Assembly (NCBI GenBank): GCA_015654475.1
Contig: JAATGV010000030.1
Span: 1 to 64,000, forward strand
Length of the DNA stretch: 64,000 nucleotides
Direction of reading: 5' to 3'
DNA from: Actinomycetales bacterium
Lineage (GTDB): Bacteria; Actinomycetota; Actinomycetes; Actinomycetales; Microbacteriaceae
Part shown: positions 8,021 to 16,615 of the stretch, one piece after another
Layout of the letters: each line of letters begins with the position of its first letter
Numbering within the stretch: the first letter of the stretch is position 1
Program-made: the position numbers and the translations under genes
Notes under the pieces: generated by a model
What the model saw: only the letters and a program-made list of their open reading frames with translations
Told to the model about the DNA's origin: nothing
The model's database searches: none

Positions 8021-8809
8021 CTAATTCTTGCGTATCCAACGGAAGGTGACGCGTGCCAAGACAAAACCGATGACAAACCACAGGCCGAGTGCGAGCGCGA
8101 CACCCGCGAGGTTCCACGAACCGCCTACCTCAAGTGAGGCAAGATCGTCTGGCAGGAACACGAAGCGCATGCCCTGCGCCATCCATTTCAGGGGGAACAC
8201 CGCCGCAACGTTTTGCAGCCACTCAGGCAGCTGGCTGAACGGCAGGTACACGCCCGAGATGAACTGCAGAACCAGAACAACGGGGGTGATGACCGCGCTG
8301 GCGCTCTTGGCACTGCGCGGAAGTTGGGAGACCCCGATGCCAATCAGCGCGCTCGTAATAAGGCCGAGGATGAGGATCCAGGCAAACGCCACCCATCGGT
8401 CAGCGCTGGTTGGCAGGGCCACTCCGAAGACGAAGTGACCCACGGCGATCAGGATGACCGACTGGGCGATTCCGGTGACGAGCACCTGCCCAATTTTGCC
8501 GATGAAGTAGGAAACCGGGCTGAGCGGGGTGCCGGCAAGGCGCTTCAGGGTGCCGTCGTAACGTTCGTTGGCGATGTCTGTCCCCAGGTTCTGAACTCCA
8601 CTGGTGAGGATTCCTGCGGCGATCATCGCAGGCAGGTAGTACGTCGCCGCATCAAGGCCTGGGCCAAAGCTCATGCTGCTGAACGCCGTCGAGAAAATGG
8701 CGAGCATGACCATGGGAAAGAGGAACGTGAAGAACATCTGGTCGTTGCGGCGAAAATACCCGCGAACTTCAAATGCGGTTCGGCCGATACCGAGTGCGAA
8801 TGTTGGCAT
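8021..8809 (-). CDS. ABC-2 type exporter permease
   Basis: A 262-residue membrane protein with six hydrophobic segments and the ABC-2 membrane fold: a cytosolic N-terminal helix (TAFEVRGYFRRNDQMFF), then TM pairs, with ISGVYLPFSQLPEWLQ before the last third. This motif is typical of the drug/daunorubicin-type exporters. It should dimerise and pair with the ATPase encoded 32 bases upstream. The linked two-component genes suggest that export is induced by an envelope-active compound. The substrate is unknown. Confidence 0.9.
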   Translation of the reverse strand: MPTFALGIGRTAFEVRGYFRRNDQMFFTFLFPMVMLAIFSTAFSSMSFGPGLDAATYYLPAMIAAGILTSGVQNLGTDIANERYDGTLKRLAGTPLSPVSYFIGKIGQVLVTGIAQSVILIAVGHFVFGVALPTSADRWVAFAWILILGLITSALIGIGVSQLPRSAKSASAVITPVVLVLQFISGVYLPFSQLPEWLQNVAAVFPLKWMAQGMRFVFLPDDLASLEVGGSWNLAGVALALGLWFVIGFVLARVTFRWIRKN

Positions 8810-8841
8810 GAGGAAGGTTCCTTGTATATGTGGAGGTGGGC

Positions 8842-9735
8842 TCAGTGGATGGCGGAGGCTGTGGCGGGCGAGGGCGAGGGCGCCTCTGGTTGGGCTGCCT
8901 TGATGATCTCGAGATAAATGTCTTCGAGACTGGGGCGAACGATCTCGAGACCCGTGGTCTCGCCAAGCTCGGCGTACAACCTGGAAACGAGCGCACCGGG
9001 TTCATTGGTGCGCGTCTCGTGATGTCCGGAGGAGTCGCTCCATCGCACGAGCGGGGTGCGCGCCTCCGCTCCGCCAAGCGTTTCAATCGCGCCTTCGGCA
9101 ACGTTGCGCCCTCCGGCGATGACAACAGCCCGATCACTCAGATGCGCGGCTTCGTCTAGGTAGTGGGTGGTAAGGAGCACTGTCGTGCCGGTGTCACGTA
9201 GGCCTTCGATCAGAGTCCAGAACTGACGGCGGGCCTCGGGATCGAAGCCGGTGGTCGGCTCATCGAGAAAGAGAATCTCTGGCTGGCCGATGATGCCGAG
9301 CGCAACATCCACCCGCCTCTTCTGTCCGCCCGAAAGCGAGGAGACCCGGGCCTTGGCCTTCTGTGCAAGCCCGACGGCCTCGATCGTTTCTTCGACCCCG
9401 CGCGGGGTGGGATAGAAAGTGGCGAAGTGGCTGACGATCTCGCGTACGGTCATTTCTTCCGCCACGCCGATCGATTGAAGCACGATGCCGAGTTTGGCTC
9501 GCCACGCGCGACCCGCACTCGTGGGGTCTTCGCCGAGCACGTGCACCACTCCGCTTGTGCGGTCTCGATAGCCTTCCAGGATCTCGATGGTGGTGCTTTT
9601 GCCTGCCCCGTTTGGCCCGAGGAGGGAGAGGATCTCTCCCCGCTCGACAGTGAAGCTGACGTTGTTGAGGGCAAGGTTGTCGCCGTAGCGCTTGCTCAGG
9701 CCGTCGATCTCTATTACCGGTGAGGATGTGCTCAT
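8842..9735 (-). CDS. ABC exporter ATP-binding protein
   Basis: Nucleotide-binding subunit (297 residues from this start) of the ABC-2 exporter. Walker A is GPNGAGKST (residues 40-48), the signature is SSLSGGQKRR, Walker B is ILFLDEPTTGFD, and the switch His lies in TTHYLDEA. The DrrA/CcmA-like C-terminal tail is about 90 residues. I used the ATG at 9735 because the fold begins directly after it; ATG/GTG codons up to 9768 are in frame and cannot be excluded, since no clear ribosome site separates them. First gene of the exporter/kinase/regulator operon. Confidence 0.9.
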   Translation of the reverse strand: MSTSSPVIEIDGLSKRYGDNLALNNVSFTVERGEILSLLGPNGAGKSTTIEILEGYRDRTSGVVHVLGEDPTSAGRAWRAKLGIVLQSIGVAEEMTVREIVSHFATFYPTPRGVEETIEAVGLAQKAKARVSSLSGGQKRRVDVALGIIGQPEILFLDEPTTGFDPEARRQFWTLIEGLRDTGTTVLLTTHYLDEAAHLSDRAVVIAGGRNVAEGAIETLGGAEARTPLVRWSDSSGHHETRTNEPGALVSRLYAELGETTGLEIVRPSLEDIYLEIIKAAQPEAPSPSPATASAIH

Positions 9736-9828
9736 GTATCCATCATCGGTAAATGCCATCCCTGCCACGAGCGGGTGACTGGTGGATTTGCGCGTCCACC
9801 GGTCGGTTGACGCTGGACGGTGGAACGA

Positions 9829-9905
9829 CCGTCACTACGACAGGAAAAACTGGGGTCCAGCGCAGATAGAGCAATGGCCCCCAGTTTTTCCTGTCGTAGT
9901 GACGG
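9829..9905. repeat. 27-bp perfect inverted repeat in divergent promoter region
   Basis: Arms at 9829-9855 and 9879-9905 are exact complements with a 23-base loop. They begin CCGTCACTACGACAGG and end AAAAACTGGGG. A smaller hairpin, GGTGGA/TCCACC, lies beside it at 9781-9800. The element is between the leftward ABC operon and the rightward tcyP operon, upstream of both, so an ordinary end-of-operon terminator does not fit. It may insulate the two promoters, attenuate the 5' leader of tcyP (its arm carries a CAGTTTTTCC run) or be a repeat insertion. Confidence 0.65.
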
Positions 9906-10039
9906 CGCGGATTGTTTCCGTTTGCTTCTTGCAGTTTCAGTTTGCGGCGATGGGTTTCTGTTTGCGTCGACCGGCTTTGCTGGGGTGCCGGATGGTGTAC
10001 GAACATGAGTCTCGATATCACTTGCAAGGAGGAACTGGG

Positions 10040-11473
10040 ATGAATTGGCCCGCATTGGCAACGCTGGTTGCTGTGGCTGTGGTGGCAGTTGGGATCAACG
10101 TCTTGCGCAGGCGGCATGTCAACTTCAGCGTGGTTACGCTTATCGCGCTTGCTGCTGGAATTCCCATCGGTCTGATCGCTCGCACGAACGTCGAATATAT
10201 TGAACCGATTGGCAAGATCTATATCAACATTCTGCTTGCCTGCGTCGCACCTCTCGTATTGGTCTCGGTTATTTCGGCGATAACGTCGCTTGGAAGCATC
10301 GAGAAGCTGCGCAGCATCGGACTGCGATCAGTCTTCTGGCTGCTCCTCAGCAACGCCCTTGCAGTACTTTTGGCTCTTGGGCTCGGCCTCACATTTCAAC
10401 CAGGTGCTGGGGTCCATAGTGAACTCGGCAGCACGTCGACGTCCGTTATCGAAAATTCAGTGCAGGACTTCGGTCAGGTAGTTGTGGGCTTCTTCCCCAC
10501 CAACATCGTTGAAAACTTTCGGGCAAATGACATCATTCCCATCATCTTGGTGGCGGTTGTTCTCTCGGTTTCCTACCTTGTTTTGTCTGCTCGCAAGCCC
10601 GAGGCCGTGAAGCCATTTCGCGATGGCAGCGAAGCACTGAAACTGGTGATTTTCAAAGCCGTCGGCTACGTGATTCGACTCACGCCGTATGCCATCGTGG
10701 CTCTGACAGCTACGACGGTGGGAAACAGCACGAACCTCGGCGGACAATTCTGGTCCCTTGTGGGTCTGCTTGCTCTCACTTGGACTGCCTGCTTCCTTCA
10801 CACCTTCGTGCTCAATGGTGTGTTGCTTCGCACGTTTGCGGATGTGTCGCCGGCGAAGTTCTTCCGCAAAATATTTCCTGCTCAGGTCACCGCCTTCACC
10901 ACACAGAGCAGTGTAGGCACGTTGCCCATAACAACAACCCAACTCACACGCAAGGTGGGGGTGCACCCTGAGATCGCCCATTTCGCGGCCCCGCTTGGCA
11001 CCACCATAGGGATGCCGGGATGCTCAGGGATTTGGCCGATCTTGGTAGCGGTGTGGGGCATAAATGCATATGACATTCATTACACCTTCGGTGCATACGT
11101 GGTGCTTGCCATTCTGGGAATTGTTGTCTCGATCGGGACTGCGGGAGTTCCCGGCACAGCGACCGTTGCGGCGGCGACCGTGTTTGCTGCGGCAGGGCTT
11201 CCTCTTGAATTCGTCGCTGTAACACTGCCCATCAGCACCATCGCCGACATGGCTCGAACGATGACGAATGTGACGGCTGCTGCGGTGAGCGCCACCGTTG
11301 TGGCACGACAAACCCGCCTACTCGACGACGAGATTTTTGAAGGACGCGCGGAGTTTGTGGAAGAGGACGAGGCGGTGTCCGCGAGCGTCGCGCCAGAGGG
11401 TGGGGCTAGCACCGGAGTCGGCCAGACCACCTCTGCGCCTGTTGATAGCAAAGATTTGGAGAATGTACGATGA
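10040..11473 (+). CDS. tcyP: TcyP-like L-cystine:cation symporter
   Basis: A dicarboxylate/amino acid:cation symporter (DAACS) of 477 residues in the cytoplasmic membrane. The head INVLRRRHVNFS followed by GIPIGLI and the segment PLVLVSVISAITSL match the TcyP/YhcL cystine branch better than the glutamate or C4-dicarboxylate branches. The later re-entrant loop blocks TTQSSVGTLPITTTQ and GMPGCSGIWP are the substrate and cation site. A full AAGGAGGA site seven bases before the ATG fixes the start. The C-terminal 55 residues are acidic and low-complexity. Its TGA overlaps the ATG of the next gene, so cystine uptake and the two exported proteins downstream are coupled. Confidence 0.88.
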   Translation: MNWPALATLVAVAVVAVGINVLRRRHVNFSVVTLIALAAGIPIGLIARTNVEYIEPIGKIYINILLACVAPLVLVSVISAITSLGSIEKLRSIGLRSVFWLLLSNALAVLLALGLGLTFQPGAGVHSELGSTSTSVIENSVQDFGQVVVGFFPTNIVENFRANDIIPIILVAVVLSVSYLVLSARKPEAVKPFRDGSEALKLVIFKAVGYVIRLTPYAIVALTATTVGNSTNLGGQFWSLVGLLALTWTACFLHTFVLNGVLLRTFADVSPAKFFRKIFPAQVTAFTTQSSVGTLPITTTQLTRKVGVHPEIAHFAAPLGTTIGMPGCSGIWPILVAVWGINAYDIHYTFGAYVVLAILGIVVSIGTAGVPGTATVAAATVFAAAGLPLEFVAVTLPISTIADMARTMTNVTAAAVSATVVARQTRLLDDEIFEGRAEFVEEDEAVSASVAPEGGASTGVGQTTSAPVDSKDLENVR

Positions 11474-12441
11474 AGCGCCTTGCCCCTGTCCTATTCGTCG
11501 GCACCGCGACCTTGGTCGTCACCATGTCGTGGGCGTACCCAGCTCAAGCCACTGAGGTGACCAACCCCGCCGACAACCCGGCACCGGTCACTGTCGTCGT
11601 TGATGGCCAGACCTACCACGACGGCCTTGACACTCTGCCAGGATTCGACGACGAGGCCTGCACGGCGATCCCGGGCGTCACCTACGACTATGCGAACAAC
11701 GAGATCGAGTATTCAGATGGCCAGGTTGTCACGTGGACTGAATGGAATCGTATTGCGGGTTACAAGGCGTGGCTCTCCAGCCAGGGGGGTTCTAGCTCTG
11801 GATCCTCAGGTAATGGGTCAGGCAGCGGCTCCGGCTCATCGAACGGTAGTTCAAGCGGCGGATCGAGTGGATCAAGTGGGTCGAACGGCTCTGGCGGTTC
11901 GAAGAGTTCGAGCAACTCGGGAAGTTCGAAGGGCTCGAAGGGCTCAGGCAGCAAGTCGATCAGTTCTAAAAGCTCGAAGGGTTCCACTGGCTCAAGCAAT
12001 TCCAGTGGTTCGAAGAGCAGCGGCAAGAGTTTGAGCAACTCGAAGAGCACAACGTCGAGTTCTGCGGCTACGTCGCCGTCTGCCGGCATCGGCTCAGGCC
12101 TGGATGCCTCGATGACGATTGATCCGAGCTCGGCAGCTTCTTCGCCTGCGGGCGCTCCAGCCAGTGCGTCGGCGAGTGCTCCCGGCGGTGCTTCCGCGTC
12201 CGATCCGGCGACCGCCACAGGCACAACGCAATACGTCCCGGCCGAGGCTCCGTCGGGTGAGATCAATGCTGTCGCCGCAGGTTCCGAGACCGATATCGGC
12301 GTTGGCGCAGGCAGCAGCAGTACGACGGCGGCGGGCATCGCCATTCTTTCAGCGCTCGTGATCGGTGGACTGGCACTGCTCGGGTGGCAACAGCTGCGTC
12401 AGCGACTCGTGGCCTCGCACATCATCAGGAGAAAAAAATGA
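11470..12441 (+). CDS. Serine-rich exported membrane-anchored protein, single Cys
   Basis: Unknown family. The 323 residues begin with a signal peptide (to about residue 27, ...YPAQATEV). A folded segment of about 75 residues follows, with VTVVVDGQTYHDG and a lone cysteine in DDEACTAIPG. A stretch of some 170 residues is almost only Ser, Gly, Lys, Asn and Thr, and acts as a flexible wall-spanning stalk. A C-terminal transmembrane helix (about 293-310) and a basic stop-transfer tail RQRLVASHIIRRKK complete it. The topology is outside-facing and anchored at the C terminus, without LPXTG. ATGA overlap with tcyP implies coupled synthesis. I infer an accessory role in extracellular disulfide or cystine handling. 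The stalk is simple repeat DNA, so its length may vary between strains. Confidence 0.8.
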   Translation: MKRLAPVLFVGTATLVVTMSWAYPAQATEVTNPADNPAPVTVVVDGQTYHDGLDTLPGFDDEACTAIPGVTYDYANNEIEYSDGQVVTWTEWNRIAGYKAWLSSQGGSSSGSSGNGSGSGSGSSNGSSSGGSSGSSGSNGSGGSKSSSNSGSSKGSKGSGSKSISSKSSKGSTGSSNSSGSKSSGKSLSNSKSTTSSSAATSPSAGIGSGLDASMTIDPSSAASSPAGAPASASASAPGGASASDPATATGTTQYVPAEAPSGEINAVAAGSETDIGVGAGSSSTTAAGIAILSALVIGGLALLGWQQLRQRLVASHIIRRKK

Positions 12442-12560
12442 GCGTCGCACCGCGTGGCCTGGAGCTGCGTCGGGCTCGACGTACTTCGAACAATTACGCA
12501 TTGAGGAGCCCCCGTGGCAACCGCTACGGCCGGATGCCCAGCGGCCGAATGTGCATCTAA
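12438..12560 (+). CDS. Possible 40-residue basic peptide overlapping the preceding stop
   Basis: An ATG overlaps the TGA of the serine-rich protein (ATGA), preceded by AGGAGAAAAAA, and opens a frame of 40 codons to TAA. The peptide is rich in arginine (LRRARRTSNNY, RGNRYGRMPSGR) and has no membrane segment. The same ATGA coupling occurs at the previous gene junction, which favours translation, but the product resembles nothing I know and may be chance. A run of nine C at 12565-12573 follows it. Confidence 0.3.
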   Translation: MSVAPRGLELRRARRTSNNYALRSPRGNRYGRMPSGRMCI

Positions 12561-12608
12561 TCCACCCCCCCCCGCAGCACCAAGACACCCCCACTTGAAA
12601 GGAATACC

Positions 12609-15371
12609 ATGGCTCATCATGCCCAATTTTGGCGTGCGGTCTCTGCGCTGACGGTCACTGCCCTCAGCGCGACTGCCTTAGCCGCCGGCCCTGCAGCAAA
12701 TGCCGCGCCGATACGCAGTTCATCGACAGCGACAGACACCACCTACCTAGCGGACACGCTTGGACTACCCACCAACACCGTTGTGGAAACTCTCACGTAC
12801 GACCGCTTTCAGTGGCTGCTTGAGCAGCCAGGAGACTTTGCCATTCTGATTGGGGATCCGGCCGAGGGTACGAACTTCAGTGCTCAGGCACAGGCCGTTG
12901 ATACCGCAGCCCGTGCGGCCGGCGTCGGCACCGTGTACTGGTTCGACCCCAACCTCTCGGGCAGTGTGAAAGTGGGAAACTACACTGAGCCAAACCTGGA
13001 CATTCGTAATCCCGCTGGCATCACATCCATCGATGCGAGCGCGAGCGCTATCTATGGGAAGGCCTGGACAAGCCTGATCGGACAGCACCTCGGCAACGGG
13101 CTCAAAGCCACTGTTTCGGGGGCGAACTCCGAGTCGGCCACGGTCGCCATTGCCTCTGATCCTTCGGTGATAAATGATTTTGCCGACCCGTTGTACGACT
13201 ACTCGGCGGGCACCCCGGCCAACGCGACGGATAGTGTCTTCTTCGTCTACAACAAAGACAACACCACCGGATCGCCGATTCGAGCTGACAAGATCGTCGA
13301 TGGCATCGATCTCGACACCATCGCGCCGCAGGCATACACGAGCGAGGCCGCGAATGTGCTCGCTACGGTTGGCGGCACAAATATCGACGAAGTCAGCGAA
13401 TTCGAGTTCTGGAAATCAGAGATCAACGCCAAGCACGCTGCGCAGGCAAGTGCAGGCCCCGTTGTCGCCGGCGAATCGATCCTCGATGATGCAGACAATG
13501 CCGATCCGTGGGCGATAACGCAGCTCACCTATCCAGAGCTGGTGCATCTGCTCGCGTTGAAAGACACGACGAACAATCCAAACTTTGTCGTGTTCTTCGG
13601 CGGAACATGGTGCCCCAATACCCGTGCGGTGATCAAGGACGTCAACGCGCAGGCGCAAGCGAACAACACCACTGTCTACAACTTCGATACCGTGCTCGAT
13701 GGTGGCACAGTCGGTGGTGCCACGACCAGCGGCACCAACCCCATCCAGGTGCGCAACAATGCGAACAACGGGTCGGTGAAGAACTTCTCTCCGTCCTTCT
13801 TATACGGCGATCTCGTTCGCACGTATCTTAAAAACCTCGTAACCCAGTACGAGCCGAACACGGGTACGCGTGTCCTGTACTATCCGGGCGGCGATTACAC
13901 TGCTACCGCAGATGTGGTTCGCAAGCTCCAAGTCCCATTCTTGATCAACTATCAGCGTGGCACGGGCAGCAACCCATCGAGCACCTCGGTGAAGCGTCAG
14001 TGGATTCAGCAGAATACTGACTCGTCGACCGGGTTGCCGACCTTCACGGAATACATGTCACAGTTCTGGTACACGCATCCGGAGGCTGGCAGAATCGGGC
14101 TGACCGCCGCCAAGTTCCCGTTGGCGCTGACCATTCCAGGCTTGGCCGGCTTCGACTGGAAGTCGCCGACGTACCCTAATGCGTCTGTGCATACGGATGA
14201 TTCTGCCTACTTGGATCCAGCGGCAACGGACGCAACCACCACGCCGGCTGCGCTGGCTGCGGCGCTTGCTGCAATTCCGAGCAACGTGCCACATTCCACT
14301 GCTGAAGAGGTGACCGCATCGCTGGCTGCGGCGCAGGCATCCGTGCCCGTCAATGAAACGCTTGTCAGCAACCTCACGATCGTCAAGGACGACTGGGCCC
14401 TTGTCCAAACTCGCAAGGGCTCGGTTTCGGATGCGCTCGCCAACGTTGCTTTCGGCCTTGAAGCTGTTGCAAAGCTCGATACGTTCTTCGGTGGGCTTCC
14501 CGGCGCGGTGACATCTACTCAGACCGTCAGCGCACCTTCGGTTGCCTACGGTGTGGCTCCGTCGGTGACGGTCGCCATCGAGAACGCGTATGGAAGGGTC
14601 CCATCGGGCACGGTTACGCTAACGGTCGGTGGTGCCACCTACACGCAGCAGGTCTCGGCCAACGCTGCGTCGTTCAAGCTGCCGAAGCTTGCGGCGGGGT
14701 CATATGGCTACACGCTCAGCTACCCCGGCGACTCTCAGCTCTTGGCCTTCACTAAGACTGGGTCGTTGGTTGTCACCAAGGCAACGGTGAGCAAGGTTGC
14801 GACAGCATTCGCGAAGCGTCCGACAAGCACCGCGGCCGGTACGGCCAAGGTAACGGTCACGACTCCTACCGGCCTCGCGAAAGCCACGGGCAAGGTCACT
14901 GTGACACTTGCAAAGGGTTCGACGAAAACCAAGGTCACCGGCACGTTCTCTGGCGGATCGGCTACGATCTCGGTGCCGAAGCTGGCTGCCGGAACTTGGA
15001 GCGTTGCAACGGCATGGCCGGGCGACACAAATTACAAGGCCGTATCCACGACAAGCACTCTCACTGTGGCCAAGGCAAAGGCCACCAAAGTGGTCGGCAC
15101 CGTGTCCAAAAAGCCGACAAGCAAGAAAGCCGGTGCGTACAAGGTCACGGTCGCTACTCCCGCAGGCTTGGCAAAGGCGACGGGCAAGGTAACCGTCACG
15201 TTGAAGAAGGGCTCCTCCACCAAGACCATACGTGGATCGCTTTCCAAAGGCGTGGTGAAGATCACCGTGCCGAAGCTGGCCAAGGGCACGTGGAGAATCG
15301 TGGTCGCATGGCCGGGCGACGCAAACTATCTCGCCGCTTCAACGACGGGAACCGTCAAGGTCACCAAGTGA
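12609..15371 (+). CDS. Secreted protein with two thioredoxin-like and three Ig-like domains
   Basis: A 920-residue exported protein with AAAG of the ribosome site close to the ATG. The signal peptide ends near ANAAPIRSS (about 33-35). Two sequence-related thioredoxin-like segments follow. The first starts LTYDRFQWLLEQ (about 61) and lacks a redox motif (GDPAEGTNF). The second starts LTYPELVHLLAL (about 306) and has GGTWCPNTR, giving one cysteine where thioredoxin has CXXC. That Cys appears to be the only one in the protein. After about residue 640, three Ig-like (Big_3_5-type) repeats of about 95 residues follow, each ending like AGTWSVATAWPGDTNY, and become rich in Lys and Thr. There is no C-terminal anchor. 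Last gene of the tcyP operon; a hairpin terminator lies 50 bases on. It probably binds thiols or disulfides at the cell surface. Confidence 0.8.
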   Translation: MAHHAQFWRAVSALTVTALSATALAAGPAANAAPIRSSSTATDTTYLADTLGLPTNTVVETLTYDRFQWLLEQPGDFAILIGDPAEGTNFSAQAQAVDTAARAAGVGTVYWFDPNLSGSVKVGNYTEPNLDIRNPAGITSIDASASAIYGKAWTSLIGQHLGNGLKATVSGANSESATVAIASDPSVINDFADPLYDYSAGTPANATDSVFFVYNKDNTTGSPIRADKIVDGIDLDTIAPQAYTSEAANVLATVGGTNIDEVSEFEFWKSEINAKHAAQASAGPVVAGESILDDADNADPWAITQLTYPELVHLLALKDTTNNPNFVVFFGGTWCPNTRAVIKDVNAQAQANNTTVYNFDTVLDGGTVGGATTSGTNPIQVRNNANNGSVKNFSPSFLYGDLVRTYLKNLVTQYEPNTGTRVLYYPGGDYTATADVVRKLQVPFLINYQRGTGSNPSSTSVKRQWIQQNTDSSTGLPTFTEYMSQFWYTHPEAGRIGLTAAKFPLALTIPGLAGFDWKSPTYPNASVHTDDSAYLDPAATDATTTPAALAAALAAIPSNVPHSTAEEVTASLAAAQASVPVNETLVSNLTIVKDDWALVQTRKGSVSDALANVAFGLEAVAKLDTFFGGLPGAVTSTQTVSAPSVAYGVAPSVTVAIENAYGRVPSGTVTLTVGGATYTQQVSANAASFKLPKLAAGSYGYTLSYPGDSQLLAFTKTGSLVVTKATVSKVATAFAKRPTSTAAGTAKVTVTTPTGLAKATGKVTVTLAKGSTKTKVTGTFSGGSATISVPKLAAGTWSVATAWPGDTNYKAVSTTSTLTVAKAKATKVVGTVSKKPTSKKAGAYKVTVATPAGLAKATGKVTVTLKKGSSTKTIRGSLSKGVVKITVPKLAKGTWRIVVAWPGDANYLAASTTGTVKVTK

Positions 15372-15420
15372 GTCACCACTCGGTCCCGCGTTACGCGACT
15401 GGGTCTGAGTAAAGTGCGTG

Positions 15421-15450
15421 GGGCGTCGCTCATCAACGTGGGCGACGCCC
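15421..15450 (+). terminator. Hairpin terminator of the tcyP operon
   Basis: GGGCGTCGC at 15421-15429 pairs with GCGACGCCC at 15442-15450 around a 12-base loop, followed by TTCAGCTT. It lies 50 bases after the plus-strand stop and directly before the end of the convergent ABC permease gene, so it could serve both strands. Confidence 0.75.
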
Positions 15451-15451
15451 T

Positions 15452-16615
15452 TCAGCTTCGTGCCGAGAGGGCTTCTCTCCACCGCACGCGCGAGCCCATG
15501 CGAAGGATGGATCGCTCATAGATGCGTGCCCCCAGAAGAGACATTCCGATGGTCGCGAGCACAAGCAGTACCAGCGACATCACGATCTGCCAGGATGTGG
15601 CGACTCCCGCTGCGATCGCCATCGGCATGAGAATGGCCGAGAACGGCGGGATCATGCTGACGATCGGAATCCAGGCCGCGGTGATGTCTTGCATCCCGAA
15701 GACGGCTGCAAAGTAGCTGATCATAATGAACATGGTGAGTACCGTGGTCGACTGCCCGATCTCTTCGACCCGTGAGACCACGGCCCCCGCCCCTGCGTAT
15801 GCAAACGCGTAAAACAGGTAGCCGGGGATGAACCACGCGACGCATAAGGCGGCAATGCGCAAGATGTCCCCATCAAAGGCGATGTAGCCGGCAGTCGATG
15901 CCGCCGCCACACCAGCAACCAGCAGCAGGGCAAGCTGCATCAAACCAACTGCGCCGATACCAACCACCTTGCCGACCAGTAATTGTCGCGACGAGACAGT
16001 TGAGAGCAATATCTCCACGACTCGGCTCTGCTTTTCCTCGACCACGCCCTGAGCCACGGTGCCTCCGTAGGTCAGCAATTGCATGAACAGCAGCAAGCTG
16101 ATGAAAAAGGAGACGATCGTGAGCACCGTGTTGACGGGGGCGGTGCCGACCAGCTGAACAACCGGTGCGGCAGCCGCCACGGTCGCATTCAACTCTGGAA
16201 CGTCGACACCTGCAGCCTCGAGCGCCGACGTTTGGGCGGCGGATTGGATCAGGGCCGTGATCTGTGGAACCAACTCGGAGCTTGTATCGCGGTTCGTATA
16301 GAGCACGGTTTTGCCTGCTTCGACAACGAGACCAGCAGACGCTGCATTCGATTCGACCGCATCTTCCACTGCCTGAGAGCTTGAGAGAGCTGTAATCGAG
16401 AGGTCGTCGGAGGCAAGTGGCGCTACGGCGGACTCGAGTTCCGAACTGGCAACTGCGAGCGTCTCGGGTCCGCTTGGTGCCAACGACGAGATCAGTTTGG
16501 GTGCCAAACCGGCGGCAGCAAAAATCAGCACCATGACGAGCGTCGTGATAAGGAACGACTTCGAGCGAATGCGGGTCGAGATCTCGCGTCCCGCGATCAA
16601 GAAAGTGGTGTTCAC
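15452..16615 (-). CDS. NatB-like ABC exporter permease
   Basis: A 387-residue ABC-2 type permease. It has one helix near the N terminus (SFLITTLVMVLIFAAAG), then a large extracytoplasmic domain of about 130 residues, then five more helices. This is the layout of NatB and related exporters (ABC2_membrane_3). The core VEEKQSRVVEILLSTVSSRQLLVGKVVG is the family's coupling-helix region. It begins one base into the stop region of the ATPase gene, so the two are translationally coupled. Likely an exporter of sodium or of an envelope-active compound; the substrate is not evident. Confidence 0.9.
   Translation of the reverse strand: MNTTFLIAGREISTRIRSKSFLITTLVMVLIFAAAGLAPKLISSLAPSGPETLAVASSELESAVAPLASDDLSITALSSSQAVEDAVESNAASAGLVVEAGKTVLYTNRDTSSELVPQITALIQSAAQTSALEAAGVDVPELNATVAAAAPVVQLVGTAPVNTVLTIVSFFISLLLFMQLLTYGGTVAQGVVEEKQSRVVEILLSTVSSRQLLVGKVVGIGAVGLMQLALLLVAGVAAASTAGYIAFDGDILRIAALCVAWFIPGYLFYAFAYAGAGAVVSRVEEIGQSTTVLTMFIMISYFAAVFGMQDITAAWIPIVSMIPPFSAILMPMAIAAGVATSWQIVMSLVLLVLATIGMSLLGARIYERSILRMGSRVRWREALSARS

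Noticed and set aside
12565-12573. Run of nine C as a phase-variation tract
   Set aside because: It lies outside coding sequence, 36 bases before a start codon, and nothing shows length variation or promoter spacing.
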